From assembly GCF_025753855.1 (NCBI RefSeq), contig NZ_JAOWPT010000013.1, forward strand, positions 1 through 64,000: DNA of 64,000 nucleotides, written 5' to 3'. Position numbers and translations under genes: made by a program. Numbering within the stretch: the stretch's first letter is position 1; every line of letters starts with the position of its first letter. Below the pieces are notes generated by a model, which ran no database searches, was not told where the DNA came from, and saw only the letters and a list, made by a program, of their open reading frames with translations. This document shows, piece by piece, positions 1 through 7,814 of this stretch. This DNA comes from Mesorhizobium sp. ZC-5. Its GTDB lineage: Bacteria > Pseudomonadota > Alphaproteobacteria > Rhizobiales > Rhizobiaceae.

Positions 1-96
1 AAACCAAAAATCGTCGCTATCGTCGCAACCGCGCGCAAACTGCTCACCATCCTCAACGCAATAATCCGAGACCAAAAACCATGGCAAAACGCTTGA
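1..96 (+). mobile_element. C-terminal end of an IS110/IS1111-family transposase (cut by window edge)
   Basis: The first 31 codons read in frame from base 1 to a TGA at 94-96 as KPKIVAIVATARKLLTILNA followed by IIRDQKPWQNA. This matches the C-terminus typical of IS110/IS1111 transposases, where a K-x-A-x-x-A-x-x-R-K-L-L-T-I-L-N-A stretch and a Pro-Trp lie near the stop. Only the tail is visible, so I cannot say whether the element is intact to the left. No terminal repeat is recognisable after the stop. Confidence 0.75.
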
Positions 97-110
97 CCGC
101 CAAGACAGTC

Positions 111-181
111 GCTCTCCCCTTGTGGGAGAGGTCGGATTGCTCCGAGCCGCGTAGCGGCGAGGTTGGCAATCCGGGTGAGGG
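111..181. repeat. Palindromic intergenic repeat
   Basis: Contains CTCTCCC (112-118) pairing with GGGAGAG (124-130), then GGATTGC (134-140) pairing with GCAATCC (165-171), ending in GTGAGGGG. This layout of nested hairpins between genes resembles the interspersed palindromic units of rhizobial chromosomes. It lies between the transposase end and the epimerase gene; no function can be read from it. Confidence 0.55.
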
Positions 182-280
182 GTAACGGCATCAACCTTGG
201 CCAGATTCCGCAATCCCCATCTGGTCCTACCAGATTTTCCGCGCTAGTGTCCGCCCCGACAAAATCGGGGAGGGCACTTC

Positions 281-1132
281 ATGAAAATCGGCTTCTGCAT
301 GTTCCTGTGGACCACCAGCGTCTCGAAAAAACACGAGGCGCTGCTCAGGGATTTGCGCGCGACCGGCTATGACGGCGTCGAGATACCGATTTTCGAAGGC
401 ATGCCCGACGATTACAAAAGGCTCGGCGCCATGCTCGACCGCATCGGTCTCGAGCGCACCGCGGTTTCGGCGATGGGCGATCCGAAGATGAACCTGATCG
501 CGCCGGATGCTGCCACCCGCAAAGCCGGCATCGATTACATGAAATGGGCGATCGACTGTTCGGAAGCGCTCGGCGCGAAATTTCTGTCAGGTCCGCTTCA
601 CTCGACGCTCGGCCAATTCTCTGGCGTTGGTCCGACCAGCGCCGAGAAAAAGCGTTCGGTCTCCTCGCAGCGGACCATCGGCGACCATGCCGGCAAGCAC
701 GGCGTCACCATCGGGCTCGAGGCGCTGAACCGCTTCGAATGTTATCTCGTGAACACCATGGCCGACCTGTCGGGACATATCGATGAAATCGGCCACCCCA
801 ACATCAGGGCCATGTACGACACCTTCCATGCCAACATCGAGGAGGCTGACCCGATCAAGGCCTATACGAAGCACAGGAAGAATGTCGTCCACATCCACAT
901 TTCGGAAAACGACCGCGGCGTGCCGGGGCGCGGCAACATCCCCTGGCCGGAAACCTTCGCGGCGATCAGGAAGAGCGGCTACGACGGCTGGTTGACCATC
1001 GAATCCTTCGGCCGGGGCCTGAAGGACCTGGCCGCGGCGACAAAGGTGTGGCGCGATTTCGCAGAGAGCCCGGAAGCCGTGTACAAGGACGGCTACAAGC
1101 ACATCCGGAATGGTTGGAAGAAGGCGGGGTAG
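281..1132 (+). CDS. Sugar phosphate isomerase/epimerase, ketose 3-epimerase type (TIM barrel)
   Basis: 283 aa, ATG preceded by GGGGAGGG 8 nt upstream. The protein has the AP-endonuclease-2 TIM-barrel fold pattern of the D-tagatose/D-psicose 3-epimerase group: the strand GLEALNRFECYLVNT (about residues 147-161) carries the metal-binding Glu and the N-R-F-E signature, MYDTFHANIEE gives the Asp/His pair, HIHISENDRGVPGRG the next His, and WLTIESFG the C-terminal Glu. Length fits the family (280-290 aa). It probably interconverts a ketose or ketose derivative in the cytoplasm, substrate unknown. It stands alone, with no transporter or kinase beside it, and faces the convergent end of the fds operon. 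Hydroxypyruvate isomerase-like function is the main alternative. Confidence 0.8.
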   Translation: MKIGFCMFLWTTSVSKKHEALLRDLRATGYDGVEIPIFEGMPDDYKRLGAMLDRIGLERTAVSAMGDPKMNLIAPDAATRKAGIDYMKWAIDCSEALGAKFLSGPLHSTLGQFSGVGPTSAEKKRSVSSQRTIGDHAGKHGVTIGLEALNRFECYLVNTMADLSGHIDEIGHPNIRAMYDTFHANIEEADPIKAYTKHRKNVVHIHISENDRGVPGRGNIPWPETFAAIRKSGYDGWLTIESFGRGLKDLAAATKVWRDFAESPEAVYKDGYKHIRNGWKKAG

Positions 1133-1190
1133 GTCAGCGCTCCACCTCCGTTGTGGGGGTCTGGTGGCGGGCCAAACGATTCCATTGATC

Positions 1191-1329
1191 GTGCGCCCTT
1201 CGAGGCTCGCCGATCCCAGACTGCATGAAATCTCAAGCGACCGTGCGGGCTCGCACCTCAGGATGAGGACCGTTGGCGCAAACCTTCCTCATCCTGAGGT
1301 GCGAGCGCAGCGAGCCTCGAAGGACGCAC
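1191..1329. repeat. Double inverted repeat between convergent genes
   Basis: Outer arms 1191-1210 and 1310-1329 (GTGCGCCCTTCGAGGCTCGC and its complement) match with one mismatch; inner arms 1249-1269 and 1286-1306 are a perfect 21-bp inverted repeat around a 16-nt loop. The wording (CTTCGAGGCTCGC, CTCAGGATGAGGA) is that of a repeat I recall as common in Rhizobiales genomes. It sits between the epimerase and fdsD, which converge, so it may also stop transcription. Confidence 0.7.
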
Positions 1330-1349
1330 CTTGCTCGCAGCAGCCTTGC

Positions 1350-1637
1350 TCAGCCGCTGACGTCGGCTTCGGCAGCCTGGGCACGCGTCATGTGCTCGTT
1401 CGGTCGCCTGATCTTCGCGGTCGCCTCCATCACGATCGGCAACAATCCTTCGCCGCCTGCATCGACGATCTCGAAGAATTGCCGCCGCATGCGCGGCTCC
1501 CAGAACTTGTTGATATGCTCGGCGGTGCCGGCAACGCCTTCGTCATGCGGCTTCGACATGAAGAACGTGCCGATCTGGTTGGCCATGCGCACCAGCTTTT
1601 CCTCGGTGCTCGATGTGTGCATTTCGTCATGCGACAT
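1350..1637 (-). CDS. fdsD: NAD-dependent formate dehydrogenase, delta subunit FdsD
   Basis: 95 aa from the ATG at 1637, which has GGAG 10 nt upstream; a TTG at 1646 is in frame but sits directly on the GGAG, so I prefer the ATG. The sequence KLVRMANQIGTFF near the N-terminus and the IxKFWEPRMRRQFF segment are typical of the small FdsD subunit. It overlaps the end of fdhD by 11 bp and is the last gene of the fds operon. FdsD is needed for an active holoenzyme in Rhodobacter capsulatus and Cupriavidus; it carries no cofactor motif, and none is seen here. Confidence 0.88.
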   Translation of the reverse strand: MSHDEMHTSSTEEKLVRMANQIGTFFMSKPHDEGVAGTAEHINKFWEPRMRRQFFEIVDAGGEGLLPIVMEATAKIRRPNEHMTRAQAAEADVSG

Positions 1638-2451
1638 TTTTGGCAACTCCGCTGGTCACCCGGTCGGGACCGGTGAAAATATCGAAATCCTCGCCGCGCA
1701 CCAGGGCGACGAGCGTCATGCCGCTCTCGTCGGCCGTGCGGATGGCAAGTGCCGTCGGCGCCGACACCGCGATGATGAAGGAGGCGCCGATCGACGCCGT
1801 CTTCTGCACCATCTCGACGGACACCCGCGACGTCACCACCACCGCGCCACTGGCGCCGTCGATGCCCGCCCTGGCAAGCGCGCCGGCGAGCTTGTCGAGC
1901 GCATTGTGCCGGCCGACATCCTCGCGCGCCGCCACGATGCCCTTGCCTGGCACGCAAAACCCCGCCGCATGCACCGCCCCGGTTTCCGCGTGCAGCGGCT
2001 GCTGTCTTGAAAGCAGCTTCACTGCCTGCACGATGTCGTTGGCCGAAAGCGTAAGCGATGACTGACGGACGTCATCGACCGAGCGCATTGCCTCCTCAAT
2101 GGATTCGATGCCGCAGAGGCCGCAGCCGACCGGGCCGGCAAGCCGCCGCCGCCGCGCCTCGAAGCGCGTGTTGGCCTTGTCCTTGAGCCGGATCTGGATG
2201 TCGATGCCGGCGCCGAGGTCCTCGACCTCGATCGCCTCGATCTCGTCAGGGGAGGCAACGATGCCTTCAGTCAGCGAGAAGCCGAGCGCGAAATCCTCGA
2301 AGTCGGCGGGCGACGCCATCATCACCGCGTGTGTCGTGCCTGCATAGGAAAACGCCACCGGCGTCTCTTCCGGCACCATGCGGGCGGCGGCCGTCGTTCC
2401 ACTCGGACGGCGCGCGATGCGACTGGTCTGGGTGATGGCGGGGCGGGTCAT
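1627..2451 (-). CDS. fdhD: Formate dehydrogenase accessory sulfurtransferase FdhD (FdsC)
   Basis: 274 aa. FdhD-family proteins pass sulfur from a cysteine desulfurase to the molybdenum cofactor of formate dehydrogenase. The CxxC loop GCGLCGI is present at about residues 111-117, where the family has its functional cysteines; the ALGFSLTEGI segment, GKGIVAAREDVGRHNALDK and the C-terminal LVALVRGEDFDIFTG are all family hallmarks. The reading frame begins at 2451 with a weak ribosome site. It follows fdsA after a palindromic repeat and overlaps fdsD, the fdsGBACD order known from R. capsulatus. Called fdsC in that operon; fdhD is the general family name. Confidence 0.92.
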   Translation of the reverse strand: MTRPAITQTSRIARRPSGTTAAARMVPEETPVAFSYAGTTHAVMMASPADFEDFALGFSLTEGIVASPDEIEAIEVEDLGAGIDIQIRLKDKANTRFEARRRRLAGPVGCGLCGIESIEEAMRSVDDVRQSSLTLSANDIVQAVKLLSRQQPLHAETGAVHAAGFCVPGKGIVAAREDVGRHNALDKLAGALARAGIDGASGAVVVTSRVSVEMVQKTASIGASFIIAVSAPTALAIRTADESGMTLVALVRGEDFDIFTGPDRVTSGVAKNVA

Positions 2452-2460
2452 GGCTTGGAA

Positions 2461-2596
2461 GCGCCCCCTCCACCGCCTTCGGCGGTCACCCTCCCCCGTA
2501 AACGGTGGAGGATCCAGGTCGTGCCGGCGATGCCGCTACCGATCCTCCCCTGCGAAGCGGGGGAGGGGGACCATGCGAAGCATGGTGGAGGGGGCG
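2461..2596. repeat. Palindromic repeat between fdsA and fdhD
   Basis: GCGCCCCCTCCACC at 2461 is mirrored by GGTGGAGGGGGCG ending at 2596, with further internal hairpins (CCGCCTTCGGCGG; CCTCCCC..GGGGGAGG). It lies inside the operon between fdsA and fdhD, so it would be transcribed as a strong stem, which could protect the upstream message or lower expression of the accessory genes. Confidence 0.65.
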
Positions 2597-2610
2597 TCAG
2601 TTCGGCCAAA

Positions 2611-5487
2611 CTATTCCGCCGCCTCGAGCCTGCCTTCGATCCGCCGGCTCTTCCGCGACAGTTCCTCGTATTCTTCCTGCCAGTCGCTCGGCCCGTTGGA
2701 CGGGCTCACCTGCACCGCGGTCACCTTGTATTCCGGACAGTTGGTCGCCCAGTCGGAGAAGTCGGTGGTGATGACATTCGCCTGCGTGTCGGGGTGGTGG
2801 AAGGTGGTGTAGACGACGCCCGGTGCGACGCGCTCGGTGATCAGTGCGCGCAGCGTCGTCTCGCCGGCGCGGGATGCCAGCCGCACCCAGTCGCCGTCGC
2901 GCAGACCGCGGTTCTCGGCGTCGTGCGGATGGATCTCCAGCCGGTCCTCGTCGTGCCACATCACATTGTGCGTGCGCCTTGTCTGCGCGCCGACATTATA
3001 CTGGCTGAGGATGCGCCCGGTGGTGAGCAGCAGCGGGAAGCGCGGCCCCGTCTTCTCGTCGGTGGCCACGTATTCGGTGCGGATGAACTTGCCCTTGCCG
3101 CGCACGAAGCCGTCGATATGCATGATCGGGGTGCCGGCGGGCGCCTTTTCGTTGCATGGCCACTGCACCGAGCCCATCTCCTCGAGCTTGGCGAAGGAGA
3201 CGCCGGCGAAGCTCGGCGTGGTCGCCGCGATCTCGTCGAGGATTTCCGACGGATGCGTGTAGTTCCAGTCGAGCCCGATCGCCCGAGCGAGCAGCTGCGT
3301 GGCTTCCCAGTCGGCGTAGGTGGCCTTGGGTTCCAGCACCTTGCGCACAAGGTTCATGCGGCGCTCGGCATTGGTGAAGGTGCCGTCCTTCTCGAGGAAG
3401 GTCGAGCCGGGCAGGAAGACATGGGCGTAGCGCGCGGTCTCGTTGAGGAAGAGGTCGTGCACGACGACGCACTCCATCGCGGCAAGACCTGCCGAGACAT
3501 GCTTGGTGTCGGGGTCGGACTGCAGGATGTCCTCGCCCTGGATGTAGATGCCCTTGAATGAGCCGTCGACGGCGGCGTCCAGCATGTTCGGGATGCGCAG
3601 GCCGGGCTCGTTGTCGAGCTTGACGCCCCACAGGCTTTCATAGATGTCGCGCACCGCATCGCCCGAAATGTGCCGGTAGCCCGGCAGTTCGTGCGGGAAA
3701 GAGCCCATGTCGCAGGAGCCCTGCACGTTGTTCTGGCCGCGCAGCGGGTTCACGCCGACGCCCGGCCGGCCGATATTGCCGGTTGCCATGGCCAGGTTGG
3801 CGATGGCGATGACGGCGGTCGAGCCCTGGCTGTGCTCGGTGACGCCGAGGCCGTAGTAGATCGCGCCGTTGCCGCCGCGTGCGTAGAGCCGGGCTGCGCC
3901 GCGGATTTCCTCCGGGTTGACGCCGGCGTAGCCGCCGACCGTCTCCGGACTGTTCTCGGGCAGCGCCACGAACGACGCCCAGTCCTGGAACTCGGCCCAG
4001 TCGCAGCGCTCGCGGATGAACGCTTCGTTGAACAGGCCCTCGGTGACGATGACATGCGCGAGCGCGGTCAGCATCGCGACATTGGTACCGGGCTTCAGCG
4101 GCAGGTGATGCGCCGCCTCGATGTGCGGCGAGCGCACCATCTCGGTCCGCCGGGGATCGATGACGATCAGCTTGGCGCCCTGGCGCAGCCGCTTCTTGAG
4201 GCGCGATGCGAACACGGGGTGCGCCGAGACCGGATTGGCGCCGATGACCACCACGACGTCGGTATGCTCGACCGAATCGAAATCCTGCGTGCCGGCCGAG
4301 GTGCCGAAGGTCTGGCCAAGCCCGTAGCCGGTCGGCGAATGGCAGACGCGCGCGCAGGTGTCGACATTGTTGTTGAGGAAGCCCTGCCGGACCATCTTCT
4401 GGACGAGATAGGTTTCCTCGTTGGTGCAGCGCGAGGAGGTTATGCCGCCGACCGCGCCACGCCCGTATTGATACTGGATGCGGCGGAACTCGCTGGCGGT
4501 ATAGGCAATCGCCTCCTCCCACGAGACCTCGCGCCAGGGATCGGTGATCTTCTCGCGGAGCATCGGCTTGAGAATGCGGTCTTCGTGGGTCGCGTAGCCG
4601 TAGGCGAACCGCCCCTTGACGCAGGAATGGCCGTGATTTGCCTTGCCGCCCTTGTAGGGCATCATGCGGACGACCTCGTCGCCCTTGACCTCGGCCTTGA
4701 ACGAGCAGCCGACGCCGCAATAGGCGCAGGTGGTGACCACCGAACGCTCCGGCAGCCCCTTTTCCAGCACCGTCTTTTCACGCAGCGCATCGGTCGGGCA
4801 GGCCTGCACGCAGGCGCCGCAGGAAACGCATTCGCTCTCGAGGAAGGACTGGTGCATGCCGGCCGACACGCGGCTCTCGAAGCCGCGGCCTTCGATGGTC
4901 AGCGCGAACGTGCCCTGCACCTCCTCGCAGGCGCGCACGCAGCGCGAGCAGACGATGCATTGCGCCGGGTCATAGGTGAAATAGGGGTTCGATTCGTCGC
5001 GCACCATGTAGTCGATGGTGAGCGAGCCGTTGCCCGGCGCCACATGGTTGCGGCCCTCGGTGCCGTAACGGTTCTCGGTGAGCCCGATCTCGGCTGCGAC
5101 CTTGTCGAACTCGCTGGCGCCGGTTCCTGGGGTCTCGTTCCAGGCGCTCGGATGGTCGGAAACATAGAGTTCCATCACGCCGCGCCGGATCGCATTCAGC
5201 CGGTCCGTCTGCGTGTGCACCACCATGCCTTCGCCGACCGGCGTCGTGCAGGATGCCGGCGTGCCGCCGCGTCCGTCGATCTCGACCAGGCAGACCCGGC
5301 ACGAACCGAAGGCGTCGACCATGTCGGTGGCGCACAGCTTCGGGATCTCGACGCCTGCCTCCATCGAGGCCCGCATGATCGACGTGCCCTCCGGCACGGT
5401 GATCGTCTTGCCGTCGACGGTGAGCGTCACCTGTTTCTCGGAGGTGGAAGCGGGGGTGCCGAAATCGATTTCGCGAACGAGATCCAT
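2611..5487 (-). CDS. fdsA: NAD-dependent formate dehydrogenase, catalytic alpha subunit (Mo-bis-MGD, Fe-S)
   Basis: 958 aa from the ATG at 5487, preceded by AGGAGA 5-6 nt upstream. Oxidises formate to CO2 and passes electrons through Fe-S clusters to FdsB for NAD reduction, in the cytoplasm. Domains in order: plant-type 2Fe-2S (GSCRVCLVEIDGRGGTPASC, about 65-90), NuoG-like His/Cys cluster, two 4Fe-4S clusters (CIVCSRCVRACEE; CVSCGACVQACPTDA), then the FdhF-type catalytic part beginning with the CAYCGVGCSF cluster. The molybdenum ligand is Cys382 in ARVCHSPTGYG, so this is a cysteine and not a selenocysteine enzyme. The open frame continues upstream across fdsB in another frame, but that is non-coding for FdsA. 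Second last large gene of the operon. Confidence 0.95.
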   Translation of the reverse strand: MDLVREIDFGTPASTSEKQVTLTVDGKTITVPEGTSIMRASMEAGVEIPKLCATDMVDAFGSCRVCLVEIDGRGGTPASCTTPVGEGMVVHTQTDRLNAIRRGVMELYVSDHPSAWNETPGTGASEFDKVAAEIGLTENRYGTEGRNHVAPGNGSLTIDYMVRDESNPYFTYDPAQCIVCSRCVRACEEVQGTFALTIEGRGFESRVSAGMHQSFLESECVSCGACVQACPTDALREKTVLEKGLPERSVVTTCAYCGVGCSFKAEVKGDEVVRMMPYKGGKANHGHSCVKGRFAYGYATHEDRILKPMLREKITDPWREVSWEEAIAYTASEFRRIQYQYGRGAVGGITSSRCTNEETYLVQKMVRQGFLNNNVDTCARVCHSPTGYGLGQTFGTSAGTQDFDSVEHTDVVVVIGANPVSAHPVFASRLKKRLRQGAKLIVIDPRRTEMVRSPHIEAAHHLPLKPGTNVAMLTALAHVIVTEGLFNEAFIRERCDWAEFQDWASFVALPENSPETVGGYAGVNPEEIRGAARLYARGGNGAIYYGLGVTEHSQGSTAVIAIANLAMATGNIGRPGVGVNPLRGQNNVQGSCDMGSFPHELPGYRHISGDAVRDIYESLWGVKLDNEPGLRIPNMLDAAVDGSFKGIYIQGEDILQSDPDTKHVSAGLAAMECVVVHDLFLNETARYAHVFLPGSTFLEKDGTFTNAERRMNLVRKVLEPKATYADWEATQLLARAIGLDWNYTHPSEILDEIAATTPSFAGVSFAKLEEMGSVQWPCNEKAPAGTPIMHIDGFVRGKGKFIRTEYVATDEKTGPRFPLLLTTGRILSQYNVGAQTRRTHNVMWHDEDRLEIHPHDAENRGLRDGDWVRLASRAGETTLRALITERVAPGVVYTTFHHPDTQANVITTDFSDWATNCPEYKVTAVQVSPSNGPSDWQEEYEELSRKSRRIEGRLEAAE

Positions 5488-5510
5488 GCTGCTTCTCCTA
5501 CCAGGGGCCA

Positions 5511-7073
5511 TCACTCCGCCGCCTCCTTCATCGGATGCGGCCCGAAATCCTCGGGGAAATGATTGATCGCGCTCATCACCGGATAGGGCGTGAAGCCGCC
5601 AAGCGCGCACAGTGAGCCGAATTTCATCGTGTTGCAGAGATCGGCGACCAGCGCGAGATTCTTGTCGCGCTCGACACCCTGCGCCACCTTGTCCAGCGTC
5701 TCGATGCCGCGAACCGAGCCGATGCGGCAGGGCGTGCACTTGCCGCAGCTTTCGACGGCGCAGAATTCCATGGCGAAACGCGCCTGCTTCAGCATGTCGG
5801 CGCTTTCGTCGAACACCGTGATGCCGGCGTGCCCGATCAGCCCGTCCTTCGCCGCGAAGGCTTCGTAGTCGAACGGCGTGTCGAACAATGCACGCGGGAA
5901 GTAGGCGCCCAGCGGTCCGCCCACCTGCGCCGCCTTCACCGGCCGGCCGGTCGCGGTGCCGCCGCCGATGTCGTCGATGATCTCGCCGAGCGACAGGCCG
6001 AAGGCTGCCTCGAACAGGCCGCCATGCTTGACGTTGCCGGCGATCTGGATCGGAATGGTGCCGCGCGAACGGCCCATGCCGAAATCTTTGTAGTGCTCGG
6101 CGCCCTTGTCCATGATGATCGGCACCGAAGCCAGGCTGATGACGTTGTTGATGACCGTCGGCTTGCCGAACAGCCCCTGGATCGCAGGCAGCGGCGGTTT
6201 GGCCCGCACCACGCCGCGCTTGCCCTCCAGGCTGTTGAGCAGCGAGGTTTCCTCGCCGCAGACATAGGCGCCGGCGCCGACCCGCACTTCCATGTCGAAG
6301 GCGTTGGGGGAGCCGAGCACATTGACGCCCAGCACGCCGGCCTGGCGCGCGATGCCGATCGCCGCATTCATCGTGGCGACGGCGTGCGGATATTCCAAGC
6401 GGATATAGATGTAACCCTTGGTCGCGCCGGTCGCGACGCCGGCGATCGCCATGCCTTCGATCAACACGAAGGGATCGCCCTCCATGATCATGCGGTCGGC
6501 AAAAGTGGCGCTGTCGCCCTCGTCGGCATTGCAGACGATGTATTTGCGGTCGTCGGTCTGGTCGAGCACCGTCTTCCATTTGATGCCGGTCGGGAAGCCG
6601 GCGCCGCCGCGGCCGCGCAGGCCGGACTCGGTGACCTGCTTGACGATGTCGGCAGGCGCCATCGCGACGGCGTTTTCGAGCCCTTTGAGGCCGCCGTGCG
6701 CCCGGTAGTCGTCTAGCGACAGCGGATCGGTGATGCCGCAGCGGGCGAAGGTGAGGCGGGTCTGTTTTGCCAGGAACGGGATTTTTTCGGGATCGCCGAG
6801 GAACAGCGGATGCGCGCTGTGCGTGGTGAGCCCAAGCCCGGCCTCGAACAGCGACGCCACGTCCTTGGCCTTGACCGGCCCGTAGGCGACACGGCCGGCG
6901 GGCGTCTCGACCTCGACCATCGGCTCCAGCCAGTAAAGGCCGCGCGAGCCGTTGCGCACGATTTTTGCGTCGAGACCGCGTTCGGAAATCTCGGTCTCGA
7001 CCGCTTTGGCCACCTTTTCGGCGCCGAGCGCCAAAGCGCCGGAATCGCGGGGGATGTAGATGGTCACCGTCAT
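5511..7073 (-). CDS. fdsB: NAD-dependent formate dehydrogenase, beta subunit (NuoF-like diaphorase)
   Basis: 520 aa. FMN- and NAD-binding subunit homologous to complex I NuoF with a thioredoxin-like N-terminal extension. The NADH/FMN loops are visible as GLRGRGGAGFPTGIKW (about 149-164) and NADEGDSATFADR; GAYVCGEETSLLNSLEG follows; the 4Fe-4S site is ESCGKCTPCRIGSVRG near residue 435. Accepts electrons from FdsA and reduces NAD. It is 23 bp upstream of fdsA and separated from fdsG by a perfect 23-bp inverted repeat. Length and motif order fit FdsB of other alphaproteobacteria. Confidence 0.94.
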   Translation of the reverse strand: MTVTIYIPRDSGALALGAEKVAKAVETEISERGLDAKIVRNGSRGLYWLEPMVEVETPAGRVAYGPVKAKDVASLFEAGLGLTTHSAHPLFLGDPEKIPFLAKQTRLTFARCGITDPLSLDDYRAHGGLKGLENAVAMAPADIVKQVTESGLRGRGGAGFPTGIKWKTVLDQTDDRKYIVCNADEGDSATFADRMIMEGDPFVLIEGMAIAGVATGATKGYIYIRLEYPHAVATMNAAIGIARQAGVLGVNVLGSPNAFDMEVRVGAGAYVCGEETSLLNSLEGKRGVVRAKPPLPAIQGLFGKPTVINNVISLASVPIIMDKGAEHYKDFGMGRSRGTIPIQIAGNVKHGGLFEAAFGLSLGEIIDDIGGGTATGRPVKAAQVGGPLGAYFPRALFDTPFDYEAFAAKDGLIGHAGITVFDESADMLKQARFAMEFCAVESCGKCTPCRIGSVRGIETLDKVAQGVERDKNLALVADLCNTMKFGSLCALGGFTPYPVMSAINHFPEDFGPHPMKEAAE

Positions 7074-7099
7074 GCGAGCACCTCGGCACTAGTGCCTTG

Positions 7100-7200
7100 C
7101 CCCTCACCCTTACCCTCTCCCCGCCAGCGGGGAGAGGGGGGCTTCGACGTTGGCGACCCCCTCTCCCCGTTCTTCACGGGGAGAGGGTAAGGGTGAGGGG
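7100..7200. repeat. Perfect 23-bp inverted repeat with two nested hairpins
   Basis: Arms 7100-7122 (CCCCTCACCCTTACCCTCTC plus CCC) and 7178-7200 are perfectly complementary; inside, CTCTCCCC..GGGGAGAG forms two smaller hairpins. It fills the gap between fdsG and fdsB. The CCCTCACCC-TACCCTCTCCCC wording is a widespread interspersed repeat in alphaproteobacteria. Confidence 0.75.
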
Positions 7201-7221
7201 CAGTCTGACGCACGAAGCAGC

Positions 7222-7701
7222 TCACCGCCGCACCTCCTCGACGATCTCGTCGATCTTTTCCGCGTCCAGCCGGCCGATCACCTCGCCGTCCAGCATGGCC
7301 GACGGCGAGCAGGCGCAGAGGCCGAGGCAATAGACCGGCTCCAGCGTCACCGAATTGTCCTTGGTGGTCTCGTGAAAGCCGATGCCCAGCCGCTGCTGGA
7401 TCTGCGCGGCGATCGCATCGCCTCCCATCGACTGGCAGGCCTCGGCGCGGCAGACTTTCAGCACGTGGCGGCCGGCCGGATGAGCGCGGTAGTCGTGATA
7501 GAAGGTGACGACGCCGTGCACTTCCGCGTTGGAGATATTGAGCGCCTCGGCGATGACCGGCAGCGATTCCGCCGGCACATGGCCGAATTCTTCCTGGATT
7601 TCATGCAAAATGGGGAGAAGGGCTCCTTCGAGACCCTTGAGTTCCTCGATGATCGCCGTCGTTCGTGACGCGACCTGGGTACCTGCCGGCTGCATTGTCA
7701 T
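7222..7701 (-). CDS. fdsG: NAD-dependent formate dehydrogenase, gamma subunit (NuoE-like 2Fe-2S)
   Basis: 159 aa; two ATG codons at 7701 and 7695, with AGGGAGGG upstream. Thioredoxin-like 2Fe-2S protein homologous to NuoE: an N-terminal helical part (LLPILHEIQEEFGHVP), then the four cluster cysteines as CRAEAC and CLGLCAC (Cys pairs near residues 83/88 and 124/128). Relays electrons with FdsB. It is the first structural gene of the operon; the LysR gene ends 113 bp upstream, in the same direction, and the gap holds a perfect palindrome. Confidence 0.93.
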   Translation of the reverse strand: MTMQPAGTQVASRTTAIIEELKGLEGALLPILHEIQEEFGHVPAESLPVIAEALNISNAEVHGVVTFYHDYRAHPAGRHVLKVCRAEACQSMGGDAIAAQIQQRLGIGFHETTKDNSVTLEPVYCLGLCACSPSAMLDGEVIGRLDAEKIDEIVEEVRR

Positions 7702-7785
7702 GCAGCGCCCTCCCTATAACGGTCTTCAATTGAGCCGGCAGAAAATCAAACGAAACACCCGGAATCAATAAAGCTGTTTCGTCAG

Positions 7786-7806
7786 TTGATAGATTTTTTC
7801 TATCAA
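7786..7806. promoter_or_regulatory. T-N11-A palindrome, candidate LysR operator of the fds operon
   Basis: TTGATAG-N7-CTATCAA is a perfect palindrome with a T at 7790 and an A at 7802, exactly the T-N11-A geometry of LysR-type operators. It lies 85 bp upstream of the fdsG start and 9 bp below the stop of the LysR gene. The loop, not the 3' side, holds the T-run, so it is not a normal terminator. Binding is inferred. Confidence 0.5.
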
Positions 7807-7814
7807 TCGAGGGC

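Noticed and set aside
2329-5562. Long open frames on the plus strand opposite fdsA
   Set aside because: They have no family features, are Arg/Ala/Pro-rich, and lie antisense to strongly conserved Fe-S and molybdopterin motifs; they are GC-bias shadows.
5488-7107. N-terminal extension of FdsA that would make it about 1500 aa
   Set aside because: The extension overlaps fdsB out of frame and is Arg-rich nonsense; ATG 5487 has a good ribosome site and the protein starts like other FdsA.
7786-7806. Terminator of the LysR gene
   Set aside because: The stem is only 7 bp and AT-rich, and the T-run is in the loop and not after the stem.
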